A stretch of DNA of 64,000 nucleotides from Candidatus Pelagibacter sp. (GCA_013823725.1 PNMQ01000008.1:1-64000); one strand, 5' to 3'. Positions 15,927 through 27,592 are shown, counted from the stretch's first letter. Program-made: numbers and translations. Notes: generated by a model from the letters alone, not told the origin.

Positions 15927-17015
15927 TCAAGTAAATTGATTTTTGCGTCTCAAAGCAATAATGATACCTTGACTTATCATCAGAGTCATTAAGGCAGAGC
16001 CTCCGTATGAAAATAAAGGTAGAGGCACACCAACAACAGGGACAAGCCCCATAACCATAGCCATGTTAATGAAAAAATATAAAAAGAAACTACACGTTAA
16101 TCCAAAAATTGTTATTTTAGCAAAGCTACTTTTAGCATTGAAGGCCAATTTCAAATTATAGATTAAAAGCACGCAATATAAACAAATTAAGAACAGCGCC
16201 CCTATAAAACCAAATTCTTCACAAAACATCGTAAAGATAAAATCTGTTTGCTTTTCAGGCAAAAAATCCAGCTGGCTTTGTGTTCCAAGGGTCAAACCTT
16301 TTCCAAATAAGCCACCAGACCCAATGGCAATTTTAGACTGAATAACATGATAACCCGAACGTGTTGGATCACTTTCAGGATTTAGAAAAATCATAATTCG
16401 TTTTTTTTGATATTCGTGCAACAAAGACCAAAATATGGGAAAGGAAGCTATAAAAAATGTCCCTAAACCAGCAAAATACCAAATACTAATTCCCGCGATA
16501 AAGAAAATAGCCAATGTGCTTAATAGCATCAACGTTGCTGTTCCAAGATCTGGCTGTTTAAGAACTAAAAGAAATGGCACTATAGCCAAAATTGAAGGGA
16601 AAACTAAAGATTTTGGATTATTCAATTCTTCTATAGATAAAACACTAAAACAACGTGCTAAAACGAGAATTAACCCAACTCTCATAACTTCACTCGGTTG
16701 AATTGAGATAACCCCAAGATTAATCCATCTTCGGGCACCCATTCCTATGTATCCCATTGTATGCACAGCCAAAAGTAATATTACTCCCATAATATAAATT
16801 GCGAAACTTAAATGATGAAAAGTTTTTTCATTAATTGTACTCATCCAAATCATTAGCAAAAAGCCGACACCAAGGCGAATCAGTTGTTTATTTAGTCTTG
16901 CTTCATTTGAAGCATAAGTTCCAGAGTAAAGCATCAGCAAACCTATGGAAGCGATAATGAAAAACATAAAAATTGAAAAATAAGGTAATTTTTTAAAAAT
17001 ATTTAAATTCATCAT
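15927..17015 (-). CDS. rodA: Peptidoglycan glycosyltransferase RodA (SEDS family)
   Basis: This 362-residue integral membrane protein has about ten hydrophobic segments. It polymerises lipid II in the elongasome together with PBP2. Family signatures include GARRWINLG and QPSEVMR (residues ~95-112), LKQPDLGTA (~150-158), SGGLFGKGLTLGTQSQLDFLPEKQTDFIF (spread over ~230-260), and a C-terminal PLFSYGGSALM. It overlaps the upstream mrdA gene by 4 bp (ATGA-type), so translation is probably coupled. Rod-shape genes argue that the cell retains a peptidoglycan wall. Confidence 0.95.
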   Translation of the reverse strand: MMNLNIFKKLPYFSIFMFFIIASIGLLMLYSGTYASNEARLNKQLIRLGVGFLLMIWMSTINEKTFHHLSFAIYIMGVILLLAVHTMGYIGMGARRWINLGVISIQPSEVMRVGLILVLARCFSVLSIEELNNPKSLVFPSILAIVPFLLVLKQPDLGTATLMLLSTLAIFFIAGISIWYFAGLGTFFIASFPIFWSLLHEYQKKRIMIFLNPESDPTRSGYHVIQSKIAIGSGGLFGKGLTLGTQSQLDFLPEKQTDFIFTMFCEEFGFIGALFLICLYCVLLIYNLKLAFNAKSSFAKITIFGLTCSFFLYFFINMAMVMGLVPVVGVPLPLFSYGGSALMTLMISQGIIIALRRKNQFT

Positions 17016-18793
17016 ACGTAATTATACTTTTGCAATATTTGAACAACTTTTTTAGCAACCGGTGCGGCAACTCTTCCTCCACCTCCTCCGTGTTCAACCA
17101 AAACACTGATGGAGTACTGCGGATCATCGATTGGAGCGTAACCTACAAACATTGCATGTTCTTGCAAAAAATAACCCTTGCCATTAACGTTACCCGATTC
17201 TCTATCTTTCATAGAAATACGAGAGACTTGTGTACTTGCTGTTTTTCCAGCAAGAGGGATGTCTTCTGATGAATAATGGTGTGCCGTTCCCAGTGGTTCT
17301 TGAACTGCGCAACGCATACCCTCTTGAACAATATCAAGACAGTGCTTATTTAAATGCACGGGTATAAATTTTTCGCATAGTTTTGTATTAAAATGTGGAA
17401 TATTTTTCCTTTGTTTATTCACCAAAATAGATACAGCATGAGCATTCTGTAAAGGCGTTGCAAGCAAATAACCTTGTCCAATAGACATATTAAGTGTGTC
17501 ACCCTTGAACCACTCCGTTTTTAATTTTTCCTTTTTCCATTCTCTATCGGGAACAAAACCTTTTCGCTCTCCTGGTATATCTATACCTGTAAGCTCTCCA
17601 TATCCAAATACCTTAGCGTATTCCGCTATTTTTTTTTGCCCCAATTTAAGCCCTAAATGATAAAAATAAACATCACAAGACTGTGCTATGGCTTGCATCA
17701 CGTCAAGCGAACCGTGCCCTCCATATTTCCATTTCCAACAATGAAAACGATGCCCCCCTAAATCATGATATCCTGAACAGGAAAAACGTGTATTTTCATC
17801 AATTAAATTTTCATGCAAAGCGGCATAAGCAACCACTAATTTGAAAATGGATCCAGGAGCATACAATCCCGCTATGTTTTTGTTAATCAGTGGATTATCG
17901 GAATCATTTTGTATTTTTTTCCATTGTTGTGATGATATTTTTGAATCAAAAATTGTTGCATCAAACTGAGGTTGAGAAACCATGGATAAAATTTCACCAT
18001 TATGAATATTCAAAACTGTTACAGACGCACTACGAAATTCTTTTAATACTTCAGTTACTGCATTTTGAACATTCAAATCGATGGATAGATGAAGTGTCTT
18101 TCCTTTTTTTGGTTTTTCTTCAGCAATGGAATGAGCTATTTTTCCATACGCATCCACAGCCACTTTTTTATAACCGGCTTCACCTTGCAAAAAATCATTA
18201 TAAACTTTTTCTAAACCAGTTTTTCCAATCTTAAAACCAGGCAAAGTCCATAATAGATCATTTTTTTCGTCCTCTTTTTTCTGTTCTTTAGAAATAGAGC
18301 TTGTATACCCAATAATGTGGCTAGTTAAAAGAGGGAAATGATATAAACGAGACTCTCCTTTTTCAATGACCATGCCTTGTAGTTTGTGTGAATTCAATTC
18401 TAAAATTGATAGTTCTTCCCAGGATAAATAATCTTTGATCAAAATATTCTGTCGTTTGGATCTAATATCAGTTTTTTTTTCAGGTGATATTTTCAAAAGG
18501 ACATTAATTTTTTGGACAACATCTTTGTCCTTTGTAATAGAGGGGTCATAAAAAACCTTATAGTTTGTTTTATGCGAAGCTAAAACCTTATTATTACGGT
18601 CCACAATAATGCCTCTAGAAGGCTCTGTTAGTTTATATTGCAGGTAATTTTTGTCTGATAAAATCTTATAAAACGATTCTTTATAAATTTGTAAGTAATA
18701 TAGCCTTGCTATCAGAGATGAAACAAGTGCTCCTTGAAAGAGTGTAAATATAAAAAGGCGACGACTAAAAAAAGGATTCTCTTGTTCAAACAT
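17012..18793 (-). CDS. mrdA: Penicillin-binding protein 2 (elongasome transpeptidase)
   Basis: This 593-residue class B PBP has an N-terminal membrane anchor (residues ~12-30), a PBP dimerisation domain (EPSRGIIVDRNNKVLA at ~53-68) and a C-terminal transpeptidase domain. The active-site serine motif SxxK is in APGSIFKL (~312-319), the SxN-type motif is in AQSCDVYF, and the KTG-type motif is GKTAST. It cross-links side-wall peptidoglycan with RodA, encoded immediately downstream with a 4-bp overlap. Expression would be co-regulated with rodA. mreBCD, usual neighbours, are not in the window. Confidence 0.95.
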   Translation of the reverse strand: MFEQENPFFSRRLFIFTLFQGALVSSLIARLYYLQIYKESFYKILSDKNYLQYKLTEPSRGIIVDRNNKVLASHKTNYKVFYDPSITKDKDVVQKINVLLKISPEKKTDIRSKRQNILIKDYLSWEELSILELNSHKLQGMVIEKGESRLYHFPLLTSHIIGYTSSISKEQKKEDEKNDLLWTLPGFKIGKTGLEKVYNDFLQGEAGYKKVAVDAYGKIAHSIAEEKPKKGKTLHLSIDLNVQNAVTEVLKEFRSASVTVLNIHNGEILSMVSQPQFDATIFDSKISSQQWKKIQNDSDNPLINKNIAGLYAPGSIFKLVVAYAALHENLIDENTRFSCSGYHDLGGHRFHCWKWKYGGHGSLDVMQAIAQSCDVYFYHLGLKLGQKKIAEYAKVFGYGELTGIDIPGERKGFVPDREWKKEKLKTEWFKGDTLNMSIGQGYLLATPLQNAHAVSILVNKQRKNIPHFNTKLCEKFIPVHLNKHCLDIVQEGMRCAVQEPLGTAHHYSSEDIPLAGKTASTQVSRISMKDRESGNVNGKGYFLQEHAMFVGYAPIDDPQYSISVLVEHGGGGGRVAAPVAKKVVQILQKYNYV

Positions 18794-18986
18794 AATCGTC
18801 TTAAAATACTATATGTAACGAGGATTCTAACCTTAGGGCCTTCAAGATTCAAGTTTTATGTAGCACTAAATTCAAAGTAGTGTAATTTCAAAAAGGATGA
18901 TAAAGTTTGATCAATAGATATGAAAATTTTAAGCATTGAAATTGATGAGAAATAAGCGAAAATTTAGCATTTTAAATACCTCTATA

Positions 18987-20390
18987 ATGTCAAAAAAATA
19001 TACATTAATTTACATTATTCCTATCTTTTTTGTCTTACAGATAGCCATCTATCTAAGTTTCAATTATCTCAACACTCCATTAGATTTGCATGACATTTCA
19101 ACACAAGTTGCAGATTTAGATATTGAACAATCTTTTGATAACGTTGATATTTCTTTTACAAATGGGACTAACCAGAAAACAGATTCCCAAGAGCGCGATT
19201 TCTTATGGAAAAAGAATTATTTTTCACCTTGGCTGAAAGAAGTTCAGGACCTTTTATCAACAAAAAAAAATATACAAAATAAAAATCATGAATTTTCTAT
19301 AGAAACAGCTAAAAAAATAAATACTTTTTTGCACCAAAACCTCTACAGAGAAAATTACAGAGAACTAACTGATAAGGATCGTAAAGAAATTCAAGAAAAT
19401 ACCAATTTTGAATCTCTAAACTCGATCAATCAACCAGCTATCATTATCCACCCAACCCCCATAAAAGCCATACCTACAGATTATACCCTGTTTCATAACC
19501 CCCAAATAGCTGGTGAAGGTTATCCCTTTGACACTCTACAATACCATCAACTAAAGCCTGGACAGCCTATTCGTATTAGCCACAACTCTAAAGATGGTCT
19601 GTGGGCCTATGTTTTAACCAATCAGAATTTTGCTGGTTGGATTCCCGCAGAACATTTGGTCGTTCTCGATCCAATGAAATGCAAAAAATTATACCAATCT
19701 CAATGGGGGGTTTTTCAAAAGGACGGCATCATATTAAAAAATAAGTATGGAATACCTCTATGCAAAAGCACTGTTGGAATGTATCTGCCTGTTTCAAAAG
19801 GTAAAACAATATACTTTCCAACAAATAAAACAAATAAAAAGACATCTATTTTACAATTAATCAAAGTACAAATATCAGAACAAAGCTCATTTTTATTTGA
19901 ACATCCAACATGGTCCATTCAAAAGTCAAAAGAAATATTAACTCCTCTTTTAGGAAAAGTTTATGGTTGGGGCACGCTGTACGGTGAAAGAGACTGTTCT
20001 GGGCTTATTCAAGACTACGCATCTGTTTTTGGCATATGGTTAGGAAGAAACTCTAAGTCTCAAAGTGAATATGGGAATCTATCTTTTGATTGTTCAAAAA
20101 TGACAACTGAAGAAAAATTAAAACTGATCAAAGATCATGCCATTCCTTTTAAAACGTTGTTATATAGATCTGGGCATATCGGCATTTTTGTGGGTTTTGA
20201 TAAAGACAAACAACCACTTATGATGCACTCCGTTTGGGGTTTTAAATTAAAAAAGAATAACAACAAAGGGCGCTATATCATAGGCAAATCTATCATAAGC
20301 CGTCTTGATTATGGGCATTCTCATCCCCAAGTTGATAAGCATGAAATTTTTTTGAATTTAATGTCAAAGATGACAATTCTTAATTTTTAG
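18987..20390 (+). CDS. Membrane-anchored NlpC/P60 cell-wall hydrolase with SH3-like domains
   Basis: This 467-residue protein has an N-terminal anchor or signal (MSKKYTLIYIIPIFFVLQIA) and a polar region. One or two SH3-like wall-binding domains follow (RISHNSKDGLWAYVLTNQNF, then GWIPAEHL). A C-terminal NlpC/P60 cysteine-peptidase domain has catalytic Cys in RDCSGLIQDY and His in SGHIGIFVG. Family members cleave stem peptides of peptidoglycan. Other in-frame starts (TTG 18936, ATG 18945) would add a polar leader; ATG 18987 is preferred because it gives a normal signal anchor. None has a convincing ribosome site. Confidence 0.85.
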   Translation: MSKKYTLIYIIPIFFVLQIAIYLSFNYLNTPLDLHDISTQVADLDIEQSFDNVDISFTNGTNQKTDSQERDFLWKKNYFSPWLKEVQDLLSTKKNIQNKNHEFSIETAKKINTFLHQNLYRENYRELTDKDRKEIQENTNFESLNSINQPAIIIHPTPIKAIPTDYTLFHNPQIAGEGYPFDTLQYHQLKPGQPIRISHNSKDGLWAYVLTNQNFAGWIPAEHLVVLDPMKCKKLYQSQWGVFQKDGIILKNKYGIPLCKSTVGMYLPVSKGKTIYFPTNKTNKKTSILQLIKVQISEQSSFLFEHPTWSIQKSKEILTPLLGKVYGWGTLYGERDCSGLIQDYASVFGIWLGRNSKSQSEYGNLSFDCSKMTTEEKLKLIKDHAIPFKTLLYRSGHIGIFVGFDKDKQPLMMHSVWGFKLKKNNNKGRYIIGKSIISRLDYGHSHPQVDKHEIFLNLMSKMTILNF

Positions 20391-20461
20391 CAAAACCCTA
20401 AGATTCCCTTTCAAGAATGAAATCCAATATTCGAATGAAACATCTGATGCCTTTTTTCATA

Positions 20462-20490
20462 TTGACAAAGAGAAAAAAACATGAGATATT
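20462..20490 (+). promoter_or_regulatory. groESL promoter
   Basis: A perfect -35 (TTGACA, 20462-20467) and a weaker -10 (GATATT, 20485-20490) are separated by 17 bp. The -10 abuts the CIRCE operator, as expected for HrcA repression. Confidence 0.65.
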
Positions 20491-20515
20491 AGCACTCGTA
20501 TAGCATGAGTGCTAG
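20489..20515 (+). promoter_or_regulatory. CIRCE operator (HrcA-binding site)
   Basis: TTAGCACTC (20489-20497), nine bases, then GAGTGCTAG (20507-20515) matches the CIRCE inverted repeat except for the last base. It lies 42 bp before groES and overlaps the promoter. groESL should therefore be repressed by HrcA and induced on heat stress. Confidence 0.95.
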
Positions 20516-20557
20516 CAAAACAAAATTAACACTAAAATTACTTTTAGGAGGACGAAT

Positions 20558-20848
20558 ATGAACTTTAGACCTCTCCACGATCGAGTTCTTGTAAAAAGAT
20601 TAGAATCTGAGACAAAAACAGCAAGTGGAATCATCATTCCAGATACAGCTAAAGAAAAACCAGCCGAAGGAAAAGTAGCAGCCTTAGGGTCTGGGATCAG
20701 ACAAGAAAATGGCACTGTTATTCCTTTAGAAGTTAAAGAAGGTGATCATATTCTATTCAATAAATGGTCTGGAACAGAAATTAAAGTAGATGGTGAAGAC
20801 TTTATCGTGATGAAAGAATCCGATATTGTTGGCATCATTACAAAATAA
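20558..20848 (+). CDS. groES: Co-chaperonin GroES
   Basis: This 96-residue GroES forms the heptameric lid of GroEL. Recognisable features are the N-terminal [11 protein letters not shown], the mobile loop ([14 protein letters not shown], residues ~14-27), the [10 protein letters not shown] turn and the C-terminal IVGII. A strong Shine-Dalgarno (TAGGAGG) lies 7 bases upstream. It is the first gene of the CIRCE-controlled groES-groEL operon. Confidence 0.98.
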   Translation: MNFRPLHDRVLVKRLESETKTASGIIIPDTAKEKPAEGKVAALGSGIRQENGTVIPLEVKEGDHILFNKWSGTEIKVDGEDFIVMKESDIVGIITK

Positions 20849-22525
<1,677 letters not shown>

Positions 22526-22555
22526 TTCATTCCATAAATATTTACTATCATCTAA

Positions 22556-22587
22556 ATTAAAAAGAGGTCTTTTTGACCTCTTTTTAA
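22556..22587 (+). terminator. Rho-independent terminator of groESL
   Basis: AAAAAGAGGTC (22559-22569) pairs with GACCTCTTTTT (22575-22585) around a T5 loop, giving an 11-bp stem whose 3' arm ends in T5. Confidence 0.9.
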
Positions 22588-22646
22588 TTTATTATTAATA
22601 AAAAAACATGTATACTATGTATATTAAAAAAAAAGCTAGAACTAGT

Positions 22647-23318
22647 ATGTCTATTTTTAAATTAGCATTTTCCATCATAACAATATTGGGCACATGCTTT
22701 GCATCTGAAGCACCAGAAAAAGTGGTTCAAAACTTATATGATGCTTTACATGCTGCTCAAGATAACGATCAGACACATACCAGTCCTGAAGAGGTTTTTT
22801 CTCCTATACTAGATCAGTATCTGGATTGGAACCAAATTGTGAATTCTGTGCTTGTAGGACCACGTATTGCTATGAACAAAGCTTCTACAGAAAATAAAAA
22901 TAAATTTAAAAGTATACTCAACTCTTTTCTAGAGGATTTCGTAGCTATATTTAAAAATACGATTATCAAAAAATATTCTAACGCGGACTATCTGAGTAAA
23001 TTTAAAAAAGTTAAAAAATTTACAATTAACTCAAGACAAATGAAAGTAATTGGTAAAAAAGCTGAAATACCAAGTTTTGCTGAAATTGAAGACAATGGGC
23101 AAACAATGCAGTGGAATTTAACATGGCAACTCAATCTTACCAATGGTGAATGGAAAGTTGAAGACCTAGCGATTGAAGGTGGAATACAGCTCTTTAAAAC
23201 GGAAAAAGACCTTGCTCAAGAAAAATATAGAGGTGTTACACAAGATCAGAGTGAAAGCGAAGCTACATTTAAAAAAGGTTTAAAAGCTATTGGAGAAATG
23301 TATAACTTTGATTATTAG
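22647..23318 (+). CDS. mlaC: MlaC/Ttg2D-type phospholipid-binding periplasmic protein
   Basis: This 223-residue protein has a signal peptide (MSIFKLAFSIITILGTCFA) and the MlaC fold. It begins with a helical PEKVVQNLYDALHAA, includes a helical LNSFLEDFVAIFKNTIIKKYS (spread over ~90-110) and ends with WNLTWQLNLTNGEWKVEDLAIEG (spread over ~165-190), the typical end of the family. MlaC shuttles phospholipids between the membranes. The other Mla genes are not adjacent. An upstream in-frame ATG at 22608 adds 13 residues but spoils the signal; ATG 22647 is preferred. Confidence 0.88.
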   Translation: MSIFKLAFSIITILGTCFASEAPEKVVQNLYDALHAAQDNDQTHTSPEEVFSPILDQYLDWNQIVNSVLVGPRIAMNKASTENKNKFKSILNSFLEDFVAIFKNTIIKKYSNADYLSKFKKVKKFTINSRQMKVIGKKAEIPSFAEIEDNGQTMQWNLTWQLNLTNGEWKVEDLAIEGGIQLFKTEKDLAQEKYRGVTQDQSESEATFKKGLKAIGEMYNFDY

Positions 23319-23420
23319 ATAAATACTACAGGATAAAACTAATATCAGCGTCATAGATATGCATCGCAGATGGTATAAACCTATACTAGCAATACAACCT
23401 ACCAAAACAATTTCATTAAA

Positions 23421-23449
23421 TTATCTTGATTTTACTTCTCTCTTATAAT
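23421..23449 (+). promoter_or_regulatory. Putative rplY promoter
   Basis: A perfect -10 (TATAAT, 23444-23449) lies 40 bp before the rplY start. The best -35 at 17-bp spacing is TTATCT (23421-23426), a weak match. Confidence 0.4.
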
Positions 23450-23488
23450 AAACTTATACAATAAGTTTTTTACAAACAAGAGATATTA

Positions 23489-24076
23489 ATGTCTGCTCAT
23501 ATACTACAAGTACAAGAAAAATTATCTACAGGTACCGGTGTTGCACGTGCACTAAGACGTGATGCGCTCGTCCCTGCTGTTGTTTACGGTGGATCAAGTG
23601 AACCTGAAATGATAGCTATTGATGAAAAAGATTTCATAAAAGAAATACATACACCTGGTATTTTAAGTCGCATCTTTACATTGAAAAATAGTACAACGGA
23701 ACAACATGCTATTGTTAAAGATATACAATTTCATCCTGTAACAGATAAACCTCTACACGTAGATTTTCAACGAGTAGATGCTAATTCACAAATTAAAGTT
23801 AGCGTAGCACTTCATTTTACTGGGCAAGACAAATCTCCAGCTCTAAAACGTGGCGCAACTTTAAACGTTGTATTACATAAACTTGAGATTTTATGTAATC
23901 CAAAATCAATTCCTGAATTCATTACTGTTGATTTATCAACACTTATTTTGGGTGAAAACATCACTTTAGATAACGTAGAATTACCTGCTGATGTAAAAGT
24001 TTGCAATGCGAAACGCGACCATGTTGTTGCTACATTAGTTGGTGGAAAAAAAGATAAAGAAGAAGAAGCTGCTTAA
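23489..24076 (+). CDS. rplY: Large ribosomal subunit protein bL25 (TL5/CTC form)
   Basis: This 195-residue protein is the long form of bL25, with the 5S rRNA-binding L25 domain (residues 1-~92; GTGVARALRRDALVPAVVYGG, HVDFQRV) followed by the C-terminal TL5 beta domain (~95-185). It ends in an acidic-basic tail (KKDKEEEAA). CTC-type members are associated with general stress as well as ribosome structure. It is followed 19 bp later by pth, a conserved rplY-pth pair. Confidence 0.95.
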   Translation: MSAHILQVQEKLSTGTGVARALRRDALVPAVVYGGSSEPEMIAIDEKDFIKEIHTPGILSRIFTLKNSTTEQHAIVKDIQFHPVTDKPLHVDFQRVDANSQIKVSVALHFTGQDKSPALKRGATLNVVLHKLEILCNPKSIPEFITVDLSTLILGENITLDNVELPADVKVCNAKRDHVVATLVGGKKDKEEEAA

Positions 24077-24095
24077 TTTTCTTTGATCTAAAACA

Positions 24096-24656
24096 ATGAA
24101 AACTTTTTTAGTTATTGGCCTAGGAAATCCTGGTCAACAATATTTAATCAATCGCCATAACATAGGGTTTATGGCGATTGATGTTTTAAATGCCCAACTA
24201 TCCGTAACACAAACATTCAAAACGCAATTCAAAGCACAATATTTTGAAGCTAAAATCAATCAACATAAAATTTATGGAATTAAGCCACAAACTTTTATGA
24301 ATTTAAGCGGACAATCGGTATCACTTTTTTCTCAATTTTATAAAATTCCACCTGAACAAATTATTGTTATTCATGATGATCTAGACCTTGATCTTGGCAT
24401 TATTAAAATCAAACAAGGCGGTGGACATGGTGGACATAACGGGTTAAAAAATATTGATTCCTTAATTGGCAAAGACTATTGGAGGATACGAATAGGAATA
24501 GGACATCCTGGTCACAAAGATTTAGTATCTTCTTATGTACTTTCAAATTTTAAGGCAGAAGAGATTAATCATTTTGTCGAACCCATCATTTCTGACACAC
24601 AAAAAATTTTATCCCATTTTCTAGATACATTAAAGCCAACCACTCTTCAATATTAA
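24096..24656 (+). CDS. pth: Peptidyl-tRNA hydrolase
   Basis: This 186-residue enzyme frees tRNA from prematurely released peptidyl-tRNA. Active-site features are GLGNPG with Asn11, NRHNIGF with catalytic His21, KPQTFMNLSGQSV and VIHDDLDLDLG with the key Asp. The GGGHGGHNGLKNI segment is standard. The length equals the family norm. It is cotranscribed with rplY. Confidence 0.96.
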   Translation: MKTFLVIGLGNPGQQYLINRHNIGFMAIDVLNAQLSVTQTFKTQFKAQYFEAKINQHKIYGIKPQTFMNLSGQSVSLFSQFYKIPPEQIIVIHDDLDLDLGIIKIKQGGGHGGHNGLKNIDSLIGKDYWRIRIGIGHPGHKDLVSSYVLSNFKAEEINHFVEPIISDTQKILSHFLDTLKPTTLQY

Positions 24657-24754
24657 TCAAAATCTAAATATCTCAAACTCACCCTTAACAACAATTCAAT
24701 AGAAAAATCTGTTTTTTTTTGCTAAATTATAAGTACTCTTTTTAGGAAAAAAAT

Positions 24755-27190
24755 ATGAAATTCTCTCTTTCTTGGCTTAAACACTTCTTGAAAACTGATG
24801 CATCTTTAGACGTAATCGTAAACACATTCGTTAAAGCAGGAATTGAAGTAGAAGAAATTATCGACAATGCATCAACATTAAAAAACATAACTGTAGCACA
24901 AATAATTAATGTAGAAAAACATCCAAACGCGGATAAATTATCCCTATGCACTGTAGCACTTGATGCCCACCATTCTGAAACCATTCAAGTTGTTTGCGGA
25001 GCACCTAACGTCAGAGAAAACATGAAAGTTGCTTATGCACGAATTGGAACATGTATTCCCAAAACCAACCAAGTCCTGAAAAAATCAACCATACGCGGAA
25101 TTGACAGTCAAGGAATGTTATGTTCTTTTGATGAACTCAACTTACCTGGTGATTCAGATGGCATTATGGATTTACCTGACGACAGTATTGTTGGGGTGAA
25201 ACTTGAAGATGTTCTTATCAAAGACTCTCTTTTTTCATTTTTATTTGATCCCATCATTGAAGTGTCACTCACACCCAACAGGGCTGACTGGTTTTCAATT
25301 CTAGGTTTAGCCAGAGAATTATCAAACTTCGGAATAGGAACTTTACTTACAGATCAGTTGCACACTTCAAAACTAGAAAAAAATTTAATTGAATCCAAAA
25401 TGGAGTGTAGTTCTCTTTTCACTATCTCTGCTGAAGCTAAAGAAAAATGCCAGTTCTTTTCACTTGTGAAAATGGTCAATATTAACACAAGGGAAACACC
25501 TGAATGGATGCAATCTCGACTTTTATCTTATGGAATAGAGCCCAAAGGCCTGCTTATAGATCTTTCGAACTACATATGTATTCACATAGGGCAGCCCATA
25601 CATATTTACGACTGGGATAAAATTAAGGGTCCACTAAGAATTGACCTGTCAAACGGAACTGAATCCTTTACAGCACTAGATCAAAAAGAATATCAGCTAC
25701 CCGAAAATGCAATCACCGTATACGATGAACAAAACACCCCCGTAACACTTGCTGGAATCATGGGTGGAATGTCTTGCGCAGTCGACGGCACGACGAAAAA
25801 TATACTTATAGAAGCAGCACATTTTGATGAAGCATATATTGCACTATCAGGCCAACATCTGAATATTCATAGTCATGCACGAACACGTTTTGAAAGAGGC
25901 ATATCACCTTCTACATGCAATGCTTCATTAGCTTATGCCGTTGATTTGTTTGCAAGCTTATCAAAAGGAACTGTAGATTCATATCAAATATATCAAAACT
26001 ATGAAGGTCAAATTAAAACATCGCATCCTTCCATTATCCTTAATACAACAGACGTTATAAGTAAAATCGGAACTTCATTCACACAAAACGAAATCATTCA
26101 ACATCTTGAACAATTGAACATTCAATACGCCCGAATAGACGATGAAAATATTGAAGTGACCCCTCCTCTGTACCGTCTAGATATCCAAATTAAAGAAGAT
26201 CTTATAGAAGAAATCCTAAGAGTAAAGGGATTTGAAAATATCCCAAACATACCTCTAGCATTGCAACCTTCCTCACACGAACAATGTACGCATCGGTTTT
26301 TACGTTCATTTTTTACACAGAATCATTTCAGTGAAATTATTACGTATTCTATGCTTTCAGATTCAAAAGTTAACGCGCTAGATAAAGTTGAAATACACAA
26401 TCCCATTACCCTTGAAATGAAAAATTTAAGACCTAGCCTTTTTCCTGGCCTATTAAACCATATCAAAAGACTATCACAGCTTTCTATTGCGCATGGTAGA
26501 TACTTTGAAATTGGCCATATTTTCAATTTTGATAAAGATCAAAACATTATAGAATCCAAATCAATCGCTGGAATTGTTAATTTTACTGAATCTATAAGAC
26601 ACTGGAGAAAACCAGGAAAATTTGATTTTTTTGAAATGAAAAAAATATTGAGCGAACTATTTTATACGTTAAATATTACAGATTTTAACTGTTCAACGAG
26701 TAATTCATCTTTATTACATCCCGGACAATCTGCTGAATTCGCACGAGGAAAACAAATTTTTGCAAAATTTGGAGCAATACATCCATCTATCCTTCAAAAA
26801 GAAGAGCTTAAAGGAAGTGCCTTTTATTTCGAAATTGACTATGATTTTATTGACGCATTACTACAAAAAAAACAAAAATTCAAACCATATACAGACAATA
26901 CATTGCAACCCATTTTCAGGGACTTCTCATTTTGGATTGATCAAAAGCAACCTGTAGAAAGCCTTATATCTTCTGTTTTTAAAACAAACAAACAACTCAT
27001 TAAAGATGTTCAAATATTTGATGTTTATCAGAACACAAATGATGCACAAGATAAAAAATCTGTAGCAATGCAAGTTACTATACAAGCATTACCGAATAAT
27101 CCATTAGATGGTAAATTCATTGATGACCTGCAAGCACAAATTATAGTAGAAGTTGAAAAAAAATGTAATGCAAAACTCAGATGCCAATAA
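24755..27190 (+). CDS. pheT: Phenylalanyl-tRNA synthetase beta subunit
   Basis: This 811-residue subunit of the alpha2beta2 synthetase contains the EMAP-like tRNA-binding domain (residues ~40-150; KHPNADKLSLCTV), the B3/B4 editing region (~210-385), B5 domains and an inactive synthetase-like core. It ends with a ferredoxin-fold anticodon-binding domain (~715-811; PIFRDFSFWI). In most bacteria pheS lies directly upstream, but here pth precedes it, so the alpha subunit gene is elsewhere. The stop codon lies in the loop of a terminator hairpin. Confidence 0.96.
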   Translation: MKFSLSWLKHFLKTDASLDVIVNTFVKAGIEVEEIIDNASTLKNITVAQIINVEKHPNADKLSLCTVALDAHHSETIQVVCGAPNVRENMKVAYARIGTCIPKTNQVLKKSTIRGIDSQGMLCSFDELNLPGDSDGIMDLPDDSIVGVKLEDVLIKDSLFSFLFDPIIEVSLTPNRADWFSILGLARELSNFGIGTLLTDQLHTSKLEKNLIESKMECSSLFTISAEAKEKCQFFSLVKMVNINTRETPEWMQSRLLSYGIEPKGLLIDLSNYICIHIGQPIHIYDWDKIKGPLRIDLSNGTESFTALDQKEYQLPENAITVYDEQNTPVTLAGIMGGMSCAVDGTTKNILIEAAHFDEAYIALSGQHLNIHSHARTRFERGISPSTCNASLAYAVDLFASLSKGTVDSYQIYQNYEGQIKTSHPSIILNTTDVISKIGTSFTQNEIIQHLEQLNIQYARIDDENIEVTPPLYRLDIQIKEDLIEEILRVKGFENIPNIPLALQPSSHEQCTHRFLRSFFTQNHFSEIITYSMLSDSKVNALDKVEIHNPITLEMKNLRPSLFPGLLNHIKRLSQLSIAHGRYFEIGHIFNFDKDQNIIESKSIAGIVNFTESIRHWRKPGKFDFFEMKKILSELFYTLNITDFNCSTSNSSLLHPGQSAEFARGKQIFAKFGAIHPSILQKEELKGSAFYFEIDYDFIDALLQKKQKFKPYTDNTLQPIFRDFSFWIDQKQPVESLISSVFKTNKQLIKDVQIFDVYQNTNDAQDKKSVAMQVTIQALPNNPLDGKFIDDLQAQIIVEVEKKCNAKLRCQ

Positions 27191-27204
27191 GCGTCTGAGT
27201 TTTT
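27173..27204 (+). terminator. Terminator overlapping the pheT stop codon
   Basis: AAACTCAGATGC (27173-27184) pairs with GCGTCTGAGTTT (27191-27202, one T-G pair), giving a 12-bp stem with loop CAATAA and a T run (27200-27204). The TAA stop (27188-27190) is within the loop. Confidence 0.85.
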
Positions 27205-27257
27205 AAAGGATAAGCTTAAGAATTTAAGTAAAGCAAAAGATTTTTTTTTAAAAGAAA

Positions 27258-27470
27258 CTATGCAATAATATCGGGATTTAAGAAACTATTGATTTTATCA
27301 ATTTTCTGATTAATCTCATCACGTCTTTTTTTCATTTGATAAAAACAAAAATTTAAAACACCGCTTTCAGATTTTGGTGTTTGATTAATTTTTTCATCAA
27401 TTTTCTTTTTCTCTGACTCTATATCTAAAAGCTTTGAATGAAGCTTTTCATAGCCATTCGAAATATTCAT
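27258..27470 (-). CDS. Small coiled-coil hypothetical protein
   Basis: This is a 70-residue helical, Lys/Glu-rich protein. It has two predicted helices (NGYEKLHSKLLDIESEKKK and QMKKRRDEINQKIDKI) separated by a short polar turn, loosely reminiscent of DUF465/YdcH-type hairpins. The start at 27470 is chosen because GAGG lies 5 bases before it; an upstream start at 27500 adds ten residues without a ribosome site. It is isolated between the pheT terminator and the TSUP operon. Function unknown. Confidence 0.5.
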   Translation of the reverse strand: MNISNGYEKLHSKLLDIESEKKKIDEKINQTPKSESGVLNFCFYQMKKRRDEINQKIDKINSFLNPDIIA

Positions 27471-27592
27471 ACAAACCTCGACAAAAGATATATTTACCAT
27501 ATAAATATATTAATACAAAATTAATCATTTGTCAACCCAAAATTACCACCAAGTATTCATGGATAAATATATAGTTAAATACTTCTACAGAC